This document shows positions 1 through 9,041 of a stretch of 64,000 nt of DNA, in pieces (within the stretch, counting starts at the first letter, position 1; each line of letters begins with the position of its first letter). The notes under the pieces were generated by a model. It saw only the letters and a list, made by a program, of their open reading frames with translations. It ran no database searches and was not told where the DNA came from. Position numbers and translations under genes: made by a program. Source of the DNA: Bacteroidales bacterium (GTDB lineage: Bacteria > Bacteroidota > Bacteroidia > Bacteroidales > UBA932); contig JAFSJK010000033.1 of the NCBI GenBank assembly GCA_017439305.1, positions 21,129-85,128 on the forward strand, read 5' to 3'.

Positions 1-392
1 GCTTCGACCTCTCCCGGGAGCTCCGTCCCTGGTTGTCCACCATCGCCACCCGCACCGCCCTGGACCATCTGGACCGCATCAAGCGGGAAGATGAGAAGAA
101 GGAGGGCATCCTGCTCAAGGCCTCCGGCGAGAACCCGGAAGGACAGGGACCGCTCACCGAGGTGGACCCGGAGGAGGAAATCATCAACGGGGAGAACCAC
201 GAGCGCCTGATGGGCTTCATCGAGGAACTCTCCCCCCTGTACAAGGAGGTTATGGTCAAATACATGATCGAGGAACTGGAATACGAGGAAATCGCCAAGG
301 CGCTGGACCTGGAACTCAACACCGTCCGCACCCGCATCCGCCGGGGCAAACAGCACCTGGCGGAAATGATGCTCAGAGGAGAAATCGAATGA
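1..392 (+). CDS. ECF-type RNA polymerase sigma factor, C-terminal part (5' end outside window)
   Basis: The reading frame is open to the left edge, so the N-terminus is missing; about 129 residues are visible. The first residues (RPWLSTIATRTALDHL) look like the end of sigma-70 region 2. The last 55 residues form a region 4 helix-turn-helix: LSPLYKEVMV, then EEIAKALDLELNTVRTRIRRG. The spacer between them is long and acidic. The family recruits core RNA polymerase to specific promoters. Its stop overlaps the rsmG start as ATGA, so the two genes are probably co-transcribed. No anti-sigma gene follows, so its stimulus cannot be inferred. Family assignment is confident; subclass is not. Confidence 0.85.
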   Translation, partial: FDLSRELRPWLSTIATRTALDHLDRIKREDEKKEGILLKASGENPEGQGPLTEVDPEEEIINGENHERLMGFIEELSPLYKEVMVKYMIEELEYEEIAKALDLELNTVRTRIRRGKQHLAEMMLRGEIE

Positions 393-1042
393 CACCGCAG
401 GAATTCATCGACTTTGTCAAGGCCGACTTCGGCCTGACGCCCGCGCAGGAGGAAAAGTTCCTGGCCTGCGACGCCCTGTACCGCGACTGGAATGCGAAGA
501 TCAATGTGATCTCGCGCAAGGATATCGACAGCCTGTACGACCACCATATCCTCCACTCCCTGGCCATTGCCCGGTATATGCTCACCCTGCCCGGCCTGAC
601 GGAGAAGTTCTGCACGGCCGATGTCCTGGATCTCGGGACCGGCGGCGGCTTTCCCGGCATTCCACTCGCCATCCTTTTCCCGGATGCGCATTTTGTGCTT
701 TGCGACTCCATAGGCAAGAAAACCATGGTCGCCCAAGCGGTTGCGTCGGCCTTGGACCTAAAGAACGTGGAAGTGGTGAACGCGCGCGCGGAATCCCTCC
801 AGCGGAAATTCGGTTTCGTCGTCTCCCGGGCCGTCGCATCCCTTACGGATTTCTATCCGTGGGTGAAGGGCAAGTTCACGGAAGGCATCCTGTACCTCAA
901 GGGCGGCGATGTCGTGGAGGAAATCGCCGAAGTGATGGCCCGGCACCGGCTCCGCCGGGGCTCCGTCCACACCTGGCCGGTCTCGTCGTGGCTCCACGAC
1001 CCGTACTATGAGGGAAAGCTGGTTCTTTTTTTAGAAAAATAA
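389..1042 (+). CDS. rsmG: 16S rRNA (guanine-527-N7)-methyltransferase RsmG (GidB)
   Basis: A 217-residue protein, the normal length for RsmG, which methylates N7 of G527 in 16S rRNA using S-adenosylmethionine. It has the family N-terminus (YRDWNAKINVISRKD, about residues 31-45) and the SAM-binding glycine-rich motif I, LDLGTGGGFPGIPLA, around residues 74-88. SRAVASL further on is also typical. The ATG overlaps the sigma factor stop by four bases, which fixes the start. It ends just before the rpmH promoter. RsmG genes often sit near rpmH and the replication origin in bacteria, but no origin is visible here. Confidence 0.95.
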   Translation: MTPQEFIDFVKADFGLTPAQEEKFLACDALYRDWNAKINVISRKDIDSLYDHHILHSLAIARYMLTLPGLTEKFCTADVLDLGTGGGFPGIPLAILFPDAHFVLCDSIGKKTMVAQAVASALDLKNVEVVNARAESLQRKFGFVVSRAVASLTDFYPWVKGKFTEGILYLKGGDVVEEIAEVMARHRLRRGSVHTWPVSSWLHDPYYEGKLVLFLEK

Positions 1043-1043
1043 A

Positions 1044-1075
1044 TTTGGCGGTTTCCCCCGAAATTGCTACCTTTG
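1044..1075 (+). promoter_or_regulatory. Bacteroidota-type promoter of rpmH
   Basis: TTTG at 1044-1047, a 20-nt spacer, then TACCTTTG at 1068-1075 match the -33/-7 consensus exactly. The predicted start point is about 1079, giving a leader of about 50 nt before the rpmH ATG. Confidence 0.8.
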
Positions 1076-1128
1076 CAGTCCGTCCGTGAAAACGGCCTCC
1101 AAACGCATAATATAAAAAGAGAAATACG

Positions 1129-1281
1129 ATGAAAAGAACATTCCAACCCTCCAATCGCAAGCGCGTCAACAAGCACGGCTTCCGCGCCCGCATGGCTTCC
1201 GCCAACGGCCGCCGCGTGCTGTCCGCCCGCCGTCGTCACTGCCGCAAGAAACTCACCGTCTCCGACGAGGAGCGCTGGTAG
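1129..1281 (+). CDS. rpmH: 50S ribosomal protein bL34
   Basis: A 50-codon gene for the small, very basic large-subunit protein L34. The product begins [20 protein letters not shown] and ends [11 protein letters not shown]. The TFQPS.R.R...HGFR.RM pattern is the L34 signature. A strong promoter lies about 55 nt upstream and a hairpin terminator directly downstream, so it forms its own short transcript. rnpA, its usual neighbour, is not next to it here. Confidence 0.97.
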   Translation: MKRTFQPSNRKRVNKHGFRARMASANGRRVLSARRRHCRKKLTVSDEERW

Positions 1282-1302
1282 TCCCCCGGCACACAGGAAT
1301 TG

Positions 1303-1336
1303 AAAAAGCAGACCTCCGAAAAGGGGTCTGCTTTTT
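1303..1336. terminator. Bidirectional rho-independent terminator between rpmH and the epimerase
   Basis: A perfect 12-bp stem (AAAAAGCAGACC at 1303-1314, GGTCTGCTTTTT at 1325-1336) with a 10-nt loop, A-rich on the left and T-rich on the right. It sits between convergent rpmH (+) and the 2-epimerase (-) and could end both. Confidence 0.85.
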
Positions 1337-2512
1337 TTATACGAGCGAAAGCACCTGGAGACACATCCGGGTATTATGGTAGGGACATTTCCAGAAGCCG
1401 GCCTTCGGGGAATCCTTGTCGGGGGTTCCGTCGGGATGGACGCCCCAGAACCACTCGCCGTTGTCCCAGTCCACGATGTTGTCGCGGATATAGGCCCAGG
1501 TCGCCAGGGCGCGGTCCGGTGCCTGCAGGTCACCGTGAAACTTCCAGAGCCACAGGTTACCCACGACAGCCTCGGCCAGCACCCACCATTGGCGGGAAAG
1601 GTCCAGGGAACCGTCTTCCAGTTTCTCATACATCATCGACCCGTCGGCACGGTAGCCTTCGTTGCCCGCCTTTCCCATCAGCAGGGCCGCCGGACGCACC
1701 CGGTTCACCACGTCGATGTCATGAAGGGCCGACGCGCACTCGAGGGCGAGCCAGGAGGTCTCAATGTCGTGACCATAGGAAACGCCGCCGGGAAGTACGG
1801 ACCAGTCGCGGCGGAAATAAAGCCGCAGATGGCCATCCGGGCCCATGACCTTGTTGCAGACGATATCCAGCAGTTCCTCCACGGCTTTCTTCAGGGAAGG
1901 ATCCGGCCACACCTGATACAGGTTCGCATAGGCTTCCAGGATGTGCAGGTGGGAGTTCATCGTCTTGTCTGCATTGATGTCGTGGGCGCTGAGGGACATG
2001 TCCTCCAGCGGCGAGAAATCCCGGGCAAGCGCCTCGATGTAGCCGCCGTTCTCCGCATCCCGGAACTTCGCCTCCACGACCCGGAACAGGTCGATGGCCG
2101 CCCGGAGCGTCTCTTCATCGGAGGAAACCTTATACAGTTCACTGAGGCCATAGATGGCGAACCCCTGCGCGTAAAGTTGCTTCTTTTCATCCAGCGGCTC
2201 TCCGGCAGCGGTCACGCTCCAAAAGACACCTCCGTTCTTCCCGTCGCAGAAGTGCGCCAGAAACCAGTCTTTCGCATGGATGGCCGCTTCCAGATACCTG
2301 GAATCGTGCAGCATCCCGTAGGCCGCGGAAAACGCCCAGATGATCCGGGCGTTCAGGATGACACCGCGGGGGGCTCCACGCTGGATCTCCCCCGTGCCGT
2401 CGGCTTCTCCGAAGAACCCGCCGCGCGGGTCCTTCAGGGTCAGCCAGTAATTCAGGATATTGCTCTCGAGGACCTTCCGGACCTCTTTGCGGAAAGTATC
2501 GGTACGATTCAT
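1337..2512 (-). CDS. Cellobiose/mannobiose 2-epimerase (AGE superfamily)
   Basis: A 391-residue protein of the N-acylglucosamine 2-epimerase superfamily, the usual length for cellobiose 2-epimerases. These invert C2 of the reducing sugar in beta-1,4 disaccharides, turning mannobiose into mannosyl-glucose. The conserved histidines of the (alpha/alpha)6 barrel are visible in NSHLHILEAYANLY, SYGHDIETSW and CPYHNTRMCLQ, together with QWWVLAEAVVG. No signal peptide, so cytoplasmic. It supplies the substrate for the GH130 enzyme encoded at 17004-18164, but is transcribed alone from its own promoter rather than with that locus. The exact disaccharide preference is inferred from the mannan locus. Confidence 0.88.
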   Translation of the reverse strand: MNRTDTFRKEVRKVLESNILNYWLTLKDPRGGFFGEADGTGEIQRGAPRGVILNARIIWAFSAAYGMLHDSRYLEAAIHAKDWFLAHFCDGKNGGVFWSVTAAGEPLDEKKQLYAQGFAIYGLSELYKVSSDEETLRAAIDLFRVVEAKFRDAENGGYIEALARDFSPLEDMSLSAHDINADKTMNSHLHILEAYANLYQVWPDPSLKKAVEELLDIVCNKVMGPDGHLRLYFRRDWSVLPGGVSYGHDIETSWLALECASALHDIDVVNRVRPAALLMGKAGNEGYRADGSMMYEKLEDGSLDLSRQWWVLAEAVVGNLWLWKFHGDLQAPDRALATWAYIRDNIVDWDNGEWFWGVHPDGTPDKDSPKAGFWKCPYHNTRMCLQVLSLV

Positions 2513-2533
2513 CAGAAAAAGGGATCAGGTATA

Positions 2534-2564
2534 CAAAGATACCGTTTTATCCCGAACCGGACAA
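2534..2564 (-). promoter_or_regulatory. Promoter of the 2-epimerase gene
   Basis: On the minus strand, TTG (complement of 2562-2564), a 20-nt spacer and TATCTTTG (complement of 2534-2541). The ATG follows about 18 nt after the predicted start point. The -33 element lies just upstream of the end of the OTC gene, so the epimerase need not depend on read-through. Confidence 0.75.
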
Positions 2565-2567
2565 GGC

Positions 2568-3569
2568 TCAGTCGCCCAAAGTGGCGACCATTACTGCCTT
2601 GATCGTGTGCATCCGGTTCTCGGCTTCGTCGAAGACGATGCTGTTCCTGGATTCGAACACGTCCTCCGTAACCTCGATGCCATCCAGGCCGAACTGCTCG
2701 TAGACATCACGGCCGGCCTTGGTCTCCAGGTTGTGGTAGGACGGGAGGCAGTGCATGAACTTGCAGTCCGGATTGCCGGTGCGCTCCATCAGCTTCGCAT
2801 TGACCTGATAGGGCATCAGCATGGCGATGCGCTCCTTCCAGACCTCCACGGGCTCGCCCATGGACACCCAGATATCGGTGTAGATGAAGTCGCAGCCTTT
2901 GACGCCGGCATCCACGTCATCGGTAATGGTGATGCGGGCGCCGGTCTCCTTCGCAATCTCGCGGCATTGGGCCACCAGCTCCGCAGCGGGCTGCAGGGGC
3001 TTCGGAGCCACGATCCGAACGTCCATTCCCATCTTGGCACCACCGACCAGCAGGGAGTTGCCCATATTGAAGCGGGCATCGCCCAGGTAGGCGTAGGAAA
3101 CGTCCTTCAGGGGCTTGTCCGTGTGCTCGGACATGGTCAGGAAGTCCGCCAGGATCTGCGTGGGGTGGAACTCGTTGGTCAGTCCGTTCCAAACCGGGAC
3201 ACCGGAATACTCGGCCAGCTGCTCCACGGTCTTCTGGGCGAATCCCCGGTACTCGATGCCGTCGAACATCCGGCCGAGGACCCGGGCGGTATCCTTCATC
3301 GACTCCTTGATGCCGATCTGGGAACCCGAAGGACCCAGATAGGTGACGTGGGCGCCCTGGTCGTGTGCCGCGACCTCGAAGGCGCAGCGGGTACGCGTGG
3401 ACGTCTTCTCGAAAATCAGGGCGATGTTCTTCCCGGTGAGCGTCGGACGCTCGGTTCCGGCATATTTGGCCCGCTTGAGGTCACGGGCGAGGTCCAGCAG
3501 GTACTGGATTTCCCTGGGACTGAAGTCCAGCAGCTTCAGGAAACTGCGGTTTCTGAGGTTGTATGCCAT
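2568..3569 (-). CDS. Ornithine carbamoyltransferase, probably catabolic
   Basis: A 333-residue cytoplasmic enzyme that interconverts citrulline + phosphate and ornithine + carbamoyl phosphate. The carbamoyl-phosphate motif STRTR is at 57-61, HPTQ at 135-138 and the ornithine-site HCLP at 273-276, all intact. I chose the ATG at 3569 because it starts the family N-terminus ([14 protein letters not shown]). It follows the carbamate kinase stop by 2 nt and is last in the arginine operon. That order, kinase directly before it, argues for the citrulline-degrading direction. Known Bacteroides arginine synthesis uses a succinylornithine transcarbamylase instead, which supports a catabolic role here by inference. 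Confidence 0.93.
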   Translation of the reverse strand: MAYNLRNRSFLKLLDFSPREIQYLLDLARDLKRAKYAGTERPTLTGKNIALIFEKTSTRTRCAFEVAAHDQGAHVTYLGPSGSQIGIKESMKDTARVLGRMFDGIEYRGFAQKTVEQLAEYSGVPVWNGLTNEFHPTQILADFLTMSEHTDKPLKDVSYAYLGDARFNMGNSLLVGGAKMGMDVRIVAPKPLQPAAELVAQCREIAKETGARITITDDVDAGVKGCDFIYTDIWVSMGEPVEVWKERIAMLMPYQVNAKLMERTGNPDCKFMHCLPSYHNLETKAGRDVYEQFGLDGIEVTEDVFESRNSIVFDEAENRMHTIKAVMVATLGD

Positions 3570-3571
3570 AA

Positions 3572-4513
3572 TTACTTGAGTATGATTCGGGTTCCACAGG
3601 CAGGATTGCCGAGCTGCCCGGCCTCGGTGATGATGCATTCCCCACCGCCGTGCCGGACGAAATAGATGCCCGCACGGACCTTCGGAGCCATCGACCCTTC
3701 GGCGAACTGTCCCTCCGCGAGATACTTCTCCGCTTCGGCGACCGTCAGGACGTCCAGGGCCTTCTCCTCCGGCTTCCGGAAATTGATGTAGATCTTCGGG
3801 ACGTCGGTGAGGATGTAGAAGGCGTCCGCACCGATCTGGCAGGCGCAGAGGGCCGACGCCAGATCCTTGTCGATGACGGCTTCCACGCCCTTGTAACCGC
3901 CTGCGTCACGGACGACGGGAATGCCGCCGCCTCCGCAGGTGACAACGATGATCCCCTCCCGGGCGAGCCGGCCGACCAGGTCCACGTTCGAGATGCGGAC
4001 CGGAACCGGGGACGGAACGACTTTCCGCCAGCCACGGCCCTTCGGATCCTCGCGATAAACGCCTCCAGACACAGCCTTCAGTTGCTCTACCTCGGCCGAA
4101 GTATAGTACGGACCGACCGGCTTGGTCGGGTTCTGGAACATCGGATCGCGGGGATCCACCTCCACCCTGGTGACCAGGGAGAGAACCCGCCGGTCCAGTC
4201 CGCCCGCATACAGGACGCGGTCCATCGCCGTCTCGATGAGATAGGCGATGCCGCCCTGCGTCTCGGCGCCGCAATAGTCCATCGGCATCTGCTGGAGGCC
4301 GAATTCCCGGTGGCCCGCCTCGTTCTGGAGCATGACGTTGCCTACTTGCGGTCCGTTCCCGTGACAGATGACGATGTCATATTTCCGGAGCAGGAGCGGA
4401 AGGAGCTGCCGGCACGTGTTCTCCACGTTCTGGAACTGCTCCTCGTAGGTGCCTTTCTGGTTACTCCTAAGCAGCGCGTTGCCACCGAAGGCAAGCACGG
4501 CTAGCGGTCTCAT
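3572..4513 (-). CDS. arcC: Carbamate kinase
   Basis: A 313-residue amino-acid-kinase-fold enzyme that makes ATP from carbamoyl phosphate and ADP, the energy-yielding last step of arginine fermentation. The N-terminal GGNAL (10-14) and [10 protein letters not shown] (51-60) bind nucleotide and carbamoyl phosphate; [11 protein letters not shown] and [12 protein letters not shown] further along are also family signatures. Its ATG overlaps the aminotransferase stop by four bases and its stop lies 2 nt before the OTC start, so translation is tightly coupled through the operon. Confidence 0.95.
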   Translation of the reverse strand: MRPLAVLAFGGNALLRSNQKGTYEEQFQNVENTCRQLLPLLLRKYDIVICHGNGPQVGNVMLQNEAGHREFGLQQMPMDYCGAETQGGIAYLIETAMDRVLYAGGLDRRVLSLVTRVEVDPRDPMFQNPTKPVGPYYTSAEVEQLKAVSGGVYREDPKGRGWRKVVPSPVPVRISNVDLVGRLAREGIIVVTCGGGGIPVVRDAGGYKGVEAVIDKDLASALCACQIGADAFYILTDVPKIYINFRKPEEKALDVLTVAEAEKYLAEGQFAEGSMAPKVRAGIYFVRHGGGECIITEAGQLGNPACGTRIILK

Positions 4514-5742
4514 AGCGACTCGAAGACGTCCTTGATGATGGCGATGGCTTCCCGGAGCTGCTCCTCGGTGATGACGAGCGGCGGGGCGAAGCGGATGATG
4601 TGACGGTGCGTCGGCTTGGCCAGGAGACCTTTCTCAGCCATCTTCAGGCAGATGTCCCAGGCCTCGATGCCGTTCTGGGGTTCCGTCACGACCGCGTTCA
4701 GGAGGCCCTTGCCGCGGACGAACTTGAAGAAAGGAGACTTGATCTTGTCGATCTCCTCCCGGAAAATCTCGCCCAGGCGGGCGGCATTCTCGGTCAGATG
4801 CTCGTCACGGATGACCTCGAGGGCGGCGACGGCGACCTTGGCAGCCAGCGGGAATCCGCCGAAGGTGGATCCGTGCTCGCCGGGACCGATGGTAAGCATG
4901 ATCTCGTCGTCAGCCAGGACGGCGGAGACGGGAAGCGTACCGCCGGAGAGCGCCTTGCCGATCGTAATCATGTCCGGGCGCACGCCTTCATGGTCGCAGG
5001 CGAACATCTTGCCGGTACGGCCGATGCCGGTCTGGACCTCGTCGGCAACGAACAGCACGTTGTGCGCGTGGCACAGGTCGTAGCACTTCTTGATGTATCC
5101 ATCGTCCGGGACATACACGCCGGCTTCGCCCTGGATGGGCTCCACGATCATCGCGGCGACCTTGTCTCCCTTCTCGTCCAGGACCTTCTTCAGCGCTTCC
5201 GTATCATTGTAAGGGATGGAAACGAATCCCGGAGTGAAAGGGCCGTACTGGCCATAGCTGTCGGGATCGGAGGACATCGTGACGATGGTGATGGTGCGGC
5301 CGTGGAAGTTGCCTTCGGCCACGATGATGAGGGCTTCGTTCTCCGGAATGCCCTTCACTTTGTATCCCCAGCGACGGGCCAGCTTGAGGGCGGTTTCGAC
5401 GGCTTCGGCGCCGGAGTTCATCGGCAGGAGCTTGTCATAGCCGAAGAACTTGGTGGCCATCTCCTCATAAGGACCGAGGCAGTCGTTATAGAAAGCACGG
5501 GAAGTCAGGCACAGCTTGTGGGCCTGGTCGCAGAGCGCCTTCACGATCTTCGGATGGCAGTGCCCCTGGTTCACGGCGGAATAGGCCGACAGGAAGTCGA
5601 AATAACGTTTTCCGTCCACATCCCAGACGAACACGCCTTCGCCCCTTTCCAGGACGACGGGAAGCGGATGGTAATTATGGGCGCCATACTTCTCCTCAAG
5701 GGCGATAAGCTCGGCGGCGGAATACTTCTTGGTCATAGTCAT
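4510..5742 (-). CDS. rocD: Ornithine aminotransferase (ornithine-oxo-acid transaminase)
   Basis: A 410-residue class III PLP aminotransferase that moves the delta-amino group of ornithine to 2-oxoglutarate, giving glutamate semialdehyde. The PLP lysine lies in TIGKALSGG (about residue 263); [20 protein letters not shown] and [13 protein letters not shown] are the usual cofactor and substrate motifs. Two in-frame ATGs are possible (5742 and 5736); I report the first. It sits between the deiminase-family gene and carbamate kinase, so it consumes the ornithine released by OTC and links the operon to glutamate and proline. No arginine/ornithine antiporter gene is present, consistent with ornithine being used rather than exported. 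Confidence 0.93.
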   Translation of the reverse strand: MTMTKKYSAAELIALEEKYGAHNYHPLPVVLERGEGVFVWDVDGKRYFDFLSAYSAVNQGHCHPKIVKALCDQAHKLCLTSRAFYNDCLGPYEEMATKFFGYDKLLPMNSGAEAVETALKLARRWGYKVKGIPENEALIIVAEGNFHGRTITIVTMSSDPDSYGQYGPFTPGFVSIPYNDTEALKKVLDEKGDKVAAMIVEPIQGEAGVYVPDDGYIKKCYDLCHAHNVLFVADEVQTGIGRTGKMFACDHEGVRPDMITIGKALSGGTLPVSAVLADDEIMLTIGPGEHGSTFGGFPLAAKVAVAALEVIRDEHLTENAARLGEIFREEIDKIKSPFFKFVRGKGLLNAVVTEPQNGIEAWDICLKMAEKGLLAKPTHRHIIRFAPPLVITEEQLREAIAIIKDVFESL

Positions 5743-5765
5743 TATAGTGTTTAAGTGGTTGATTA

Positions 5766-6680
5766 TCAGTCTCTGCGAAGCGGAAGAGTGGAACAGCGCA
5801 GGAGGCCTCCCATCTTGGAGATCTCCCGGTACGGCACCGTTTCGACCGTCATTCCCCATTCCGTCCGGAGATGGTCGTTGAGGCGCGTGAAATGCTCCTC
5901 GGTGACGACGATGTCCTCGGAAATGGAGAAGATGTTGGAGTTCATCCAGTACATTTCCTCCCGGGTGAGTTCGAAGACATTCTCCTTGCCGAACAGTTCC
6001 ACGAGGTGGTCGGCGTCGCGGGGGTTCATGAAGCCGTCCTTGTAGATGATGGCCTTGTCCCGGCCCACGGGCATGAAGGTGCAGTCGAGGTGCAGGATGC
6101 CCTCGTAAGGATCGGTATCGCTCTTCCGGAGGTTGAGCGGGATGATGGTCTTCCCGGGGAAGATCATCCGGAGATAGTCCAGCGCCAGGCGGTTGGTCCG
6201 GGCCGTCTTCACGGAAGGATAGTCCCGGAAGTCATACTGGCCCAGGAAGATCATGTCGTTCCAGAGGATGACGTCGCCCCCTTCCACATGGACGGTTTCG
6301 GGCAGGTTGTAGATGTTCTTGTAGTGGATCTGGCGGTAGATGTCGCCGTAGGCATCGATCTCGTCCTGCCGGTCCGGAATGATGTTGGAGACGATGATCT
6401 TGTCGTCGATGACGAAGCCCACGTCGCGGGCGAACACCTGGTTGCATCCTTCCACCAGGGACGGCCGGTACACCTGGACGCCATACTTGCGCAGGACCGA
6501 CTCGAAGGCGCCCATTTCGGCGACGATATCCTTGTCCGAAGGATAGACTCCGTGAAGGACCGACTCGTAGGACTTGCTGTCGAACGTTTCGTCGAGGGTC
6601 GGGACCGGTCCGTTGGACTGGGGAAGTCCGAGGACCACGGCACGGAGACGGGAGGTTTCGTTGGTAATATGAAGTTCCAT
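5766..6680 (-). CDS. Arginine deiminase/amidinotransferase-family enzyme
   Basis: A 304-residue protein of the guanidino-group-modifying superfamily. Expected catalytic motifs are present: FARD (84-87), EGGD (133-136), HLDC (197-200) and a C-terminal [13 protein letters not shown] with the likely nucleophile Cys296. It is about 100 residues shorter than classical ArcA. Position as first gene of an operon with OTC and carbamate kinase suggests that it hydrolyses arginine to citrulline and ammonia; dimethylarginine hydrolase or amidinotransferase activity cannot be excluded from sequence. I start it at the ATG at 6680, downstream of a -7 element. Confidence 0.8.
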   Translation of the reverse strand: MELHITNETSRLRAVVLGLPQSNGPVPTLDETFDSKSYESVLHGVYPSDKDIVAEMGAFESVLRKYGVQVYRPSLVEGCNQVFARDVGFVIDDKIIVSNIIPDRQDEIDAYGDIYRQIHYKNIYNLPETVHVEGGDVILWNDMIFLGQYDFRDYPSVKTARTNRLALDYLRMIFPGKTIIPLNLRKSDTDPYEGILHLDCTFMPVGRDKAIIYKDGFMNPRDADHLVELFGKENVFELTREEMYWMNSNIFSISEDIVVTEEHFTRLNDHLRTEWGMTVETVPYREISKMGGLLRCSTLPLRRD

Positions 6681-6701
6681 CGTTGTATGCTTTAAGCAGC
6701 A

Positions 6702-6709
6702 CAAAGTTA
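6702..6709 (-). promoter_or_regulatory. -7 element of the arginine operon promoter
   Basis: The complement reads TAACTTTG, a full match to the Bacteroidota -7 consensus, 21 nt before the deiminase ATG. No TTG is present at the usual 19-20 nt spacing, so activity may need an activator. Confidence 0.5.
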
Positions 6710-6823
6710 ACAAAAGAATCGAGAATACCGCATATTCGCGCGAATAATTTCGGAATGGATGAATATCGCTTTCAGATTGTCATCCAAGGGGCAGTTATGA
6801 ACAGGTACCGGTGGATAAGTTTG

Positions 6824-6855
6824 TTTGGCGGAAGCCCGTTTTTATGGTAATTTTG
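6824..6855 (+). promoter_or_regulatory. Promoter of the nucleobase uptake operon
   Basis: TTTG at 6824-6827, a 20-nt spacer and TAATTTTG at 6848-6855. The leader to the permease ATG is about 47 nt. It lies in the 226-nt gap shared with the divergent arginine operon; nothing else was recognised in that gap. Confidence 0.75.
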
Positions 6856-6906
6856 TTTTTGGTCATTAGCAACCGGCAGAAAGGACAACCCTAAAACCTC
6901 ACTATA

Positions 6907-8271
6907 ATGACAAAACAACAGCAGGCCATCTATGACGCCCGCTCCCTCGGCGGCGGCAAGATGCTCACCCTCGGTCTCCAGCACATGTTCGCCATGTTCG
7001 GAGCCACGGTCCTGGTCCCGGTCATCACCGGACTTTCGATGTCCGCCACCCTGCTCTTCGCAGGTCTCGGCACCCTGATTTTCCACCTTCTCACCAAGAT
7101 GCGGGTCCCGGCATTCCTCGGCTCGTCCTTTGCTTTCCTGGGCGGTTACGCAGCCGTTGTCGCCATGGGAGAATCGCAAGGGATGTCCGCCGCCGAATCA
7201 CTGCCCTACGCCTGCATCGGAGTCTTCTGTGCAGGCCTTTTTTATTTCGTGCTCGCAGGGCTCTTCGCAGCATTCGGCGCGAAGAAGGTGATGCGGTTCT
7301 TCCCGCCCATCGTGACAGGCCCGATCATCATCGCCATCGGCCTCACCCTGTCCGGATCGGCCATCCAGAACTGCTCCCAGAACTGGTGGATCGCCCTCCT
7401 CGCCATCCTGATCATCATCGTGTGCAACATCTGGGGCAAGGGCATGATCCGGATCATCCCCATCCTGCTGGGCGTCCTGGGCTCCTACCTAGTCGCCGCC
7501 TGCTTCGGAATGTGCGACTTCTCTTCCGTGAAGGAAGCCGCCTGGATCGGCCTGCCGTTCCAATGGAAGAACACCGCCTTCCACGTGTTCCAGAACCCGA
7601 ACTGGGGCCTCGTGGTCTCCGCCATCATCGCCATCCTGCCCATCTCCCTCGCGACGATGATCGAGCACATCGGCGACATGTGCGCCATCTCCTCCACCGT
7701 GGGCATCAACTACCTCGAGGAACCGGGCCTGCACCGCACCCTGATGGGCGACGGTCTCGCCACCGCCCTGGCCTCCCTGTTCGGCGCCCCGGCCAACACG
7801 ACTTACGGCGAGAACACCGGCGTGCTGAACCTCACCAAGGTCTATGACCCCCGTGTGATCCGCATCGCCGCCTGCTTCGCCATCGTCCTGGCCTTCTGCC
7901 CGAAGTTCTCCGCCCTCATCAGCGCGATGCCGGCCGCCACGATCGGTGGCGTCTCCCTGGTCCTGTACGGTATGATCTCCGCCGTGGGTGTCCGCAACAT
8001 CGTGGACAACCAGGTCGACTTCACCTCTTCCCGGAACGTCCTCATCGCCGCCCTCATCCTCGTGCTCGCCATCGGCATCAAGTACGGCGCCAACGACAGC
8101 ATTTCCCTGGGCTTCACCTCCCTCTCCGGCCTCGCCGTCGCTGCCCTCGTGGGCATTTTCCTGAACGCCGTCCTGCCGGGAAAAGATTATGAGTTCGGCA
8201 AGAACCCGAAGGGGGACAAGGCTGTCGACTTCGAAATCAATCCGTCCCTCCGCAAAGACAGGTCATCCTAA
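6907..8271 (+). CDS. uraA: Uracil/nucleobase permease (NCS2 family, UraA-like)
   Basis: A 454-residue polytopic inner-membrane transporter, typical length for nucleobase:cation symporter-2 proteins. It starts with a soluble MTKQQQAIYDARSLGGGK segment, followed by LGLQHMFAMFGATVLVPVITG, the classical UraA first helix. The substrate-site stretch GDGLATALASLFGAPANTTYGENTG (about 280-304) carries the conserved Glu and Asn-Thr residues. The family imports uracil or related bases with protons. It leads a three-gene rightward operon with a Tsx-like outer-membrane channel and a purine permease. Confidence 0.92.
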   Translation: MTKQQQAIYDARSLGGGKMLTLGLQHMFAMFGATVLVPVITGLSMSATLLFAGLGTLIFHLLTKMRVPAFLGSSFAFLGGYAAVVAMGESQGMSAAESLPYACIGVFCAGLFYFVLAGLFAAFGAKKVMRFFPPIVTGPIIIAIGLTLSGSAIQNCSQNWWIALLAILIIIVCNIWGKGMIRIIPILLGVLGSYLVAACFGMCDFSSVKEAAWIGLPFQWKNTAFHVFQNPNWGLVVSAIIAILPISLATMIEHIGDMCAISSTVGINYLEEPGLHRTLMGDGLATALASLFGAPANTTYGENTGVLNLTKVYDPRVIRIAACFAIVLAFCPKFSALISAMPAATIGGVSLVLYGMISAVGVRNIVDNQVDFTSSRNVLIAALILVLAIGIKYGANDSISLGFTSLSGLAVAALVGIFLNAVLPGKDYEFGKNPKGDKAVDFEINPSLRKDRSS

Positions 8272-8296
8272 TAATATTAACCATAAACTACGCTTT

Positions 8297-9031
8297 ATGT
8301 CCAAGAAACTCCTCGTCGCTGCCGTCGCAGCCCTGGCGCTGGGCACCACCGTCCATGCGCAGACCAATCTCCAGACGTTCTACGACTTCGGAAGGAACCG
8401 TAATCACTTCACCACCACCCTCGAGGGATTCTACAACGATGATTGGGGAAACACCTTCTTCTTCATCGACTATGACTACAATGCCAAGAACAGCAAAGGC
8501 GTCAACCAGGCACCGAGCGGAAGTTATATGGAAATCGCCCGCTGCCTGAACTTCTGGCAGGGAAGCGCCCTCGCCCCGCTCAGCCTCCAGGTGGAATACA
8601 ACGGCCTGGTGGGCGTGAACCAGAATTTCCTGTTCGGCGTGGATTATTTCCTCCACAATGCCGATTTCAGCAACACGTTCAATTTCAAGCTTCTGTACAA
8701 GACCTTCAGCAACGGCGCCACCAGCAACGTTCCCATCCAGTTCACCTTCGTCTGGGGCATGCAGGACCTGTTCGGCGTGAAGGGGCTCCGCTTCAGCGGC
8801 TTCGCCGACATCTGGGGCGAGAATGTCGTGAACTTCGCCGAAGCCCTTCCCGGTTTCTATACGGCCCGCAAGTTCGTCTTCATCTCCGAGCCGCAGCTCT
8901 GGTACAACATCGGCCAGCACATCGGCATCCCGAACCTGCACATCGGAACCGAGGTGGAATTGACGATGAACTTCGCCGGCTATGACGGCTTCTACGCCCG
9001 TCCCTGCCTGGGTACCAAGTGGGTTTTCTAA
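8297..9031 (+). CDS. DUF5020-type outer-membrane protein, Tsx-like nucleoside channel
   Basis: A 244-residue exported protein: signal peptide MSKKLLVAAVAALALGTTVHAQ, then about 220 residues of alternating aromatic beta-strands ending in a terminal phenylalanine (TKWVF), as expected for a small outer-membrane barrel. The opening NLQTFYDFGRNRNHFTTTLEGF and FFFIDYDY resemble the DUF5020/Tsx family of nucleoside channels. I start it at 8297 because the signal peptide begins there. It lies between two inner-membrane nucleobase permeases (25-nt and 10-nt gaps), so it probably provides outer-membrane passage for the same substrates. That role is inferred. Confidence 0.8.
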   Translation: MSKKLLVAAVAALALGTTVHAQTNLQTFYDFGRNRNHFTTTLEGFYNDDWGNTFFFIDYDYNAKNSKGVNQAPSGSYMEIARCLNFWQGSALAPLSLQVEYNGLVGVNQNFLFGVDYFLHNADFSNTFNFKLLYKTFSNGATSNVPIQFTFVWGMQDLFGVKGLRFSGFADIWGENVVNFAEALPGFYTARKFVFISEPQLWYNIGQHIGIPNLHIGTEVELTMNFAGYDGFYARPCLGTKWVF

Positions 9032-9041
9032 TCGCTGACCC

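Noticed and set aside
1-1336. A replication origin near rsmG and rpmH
   Set aside because: No DnaA-box cluster or AT-rich unwinding region was seen, and dnaA, dnaN and rnpA are absent from the window.
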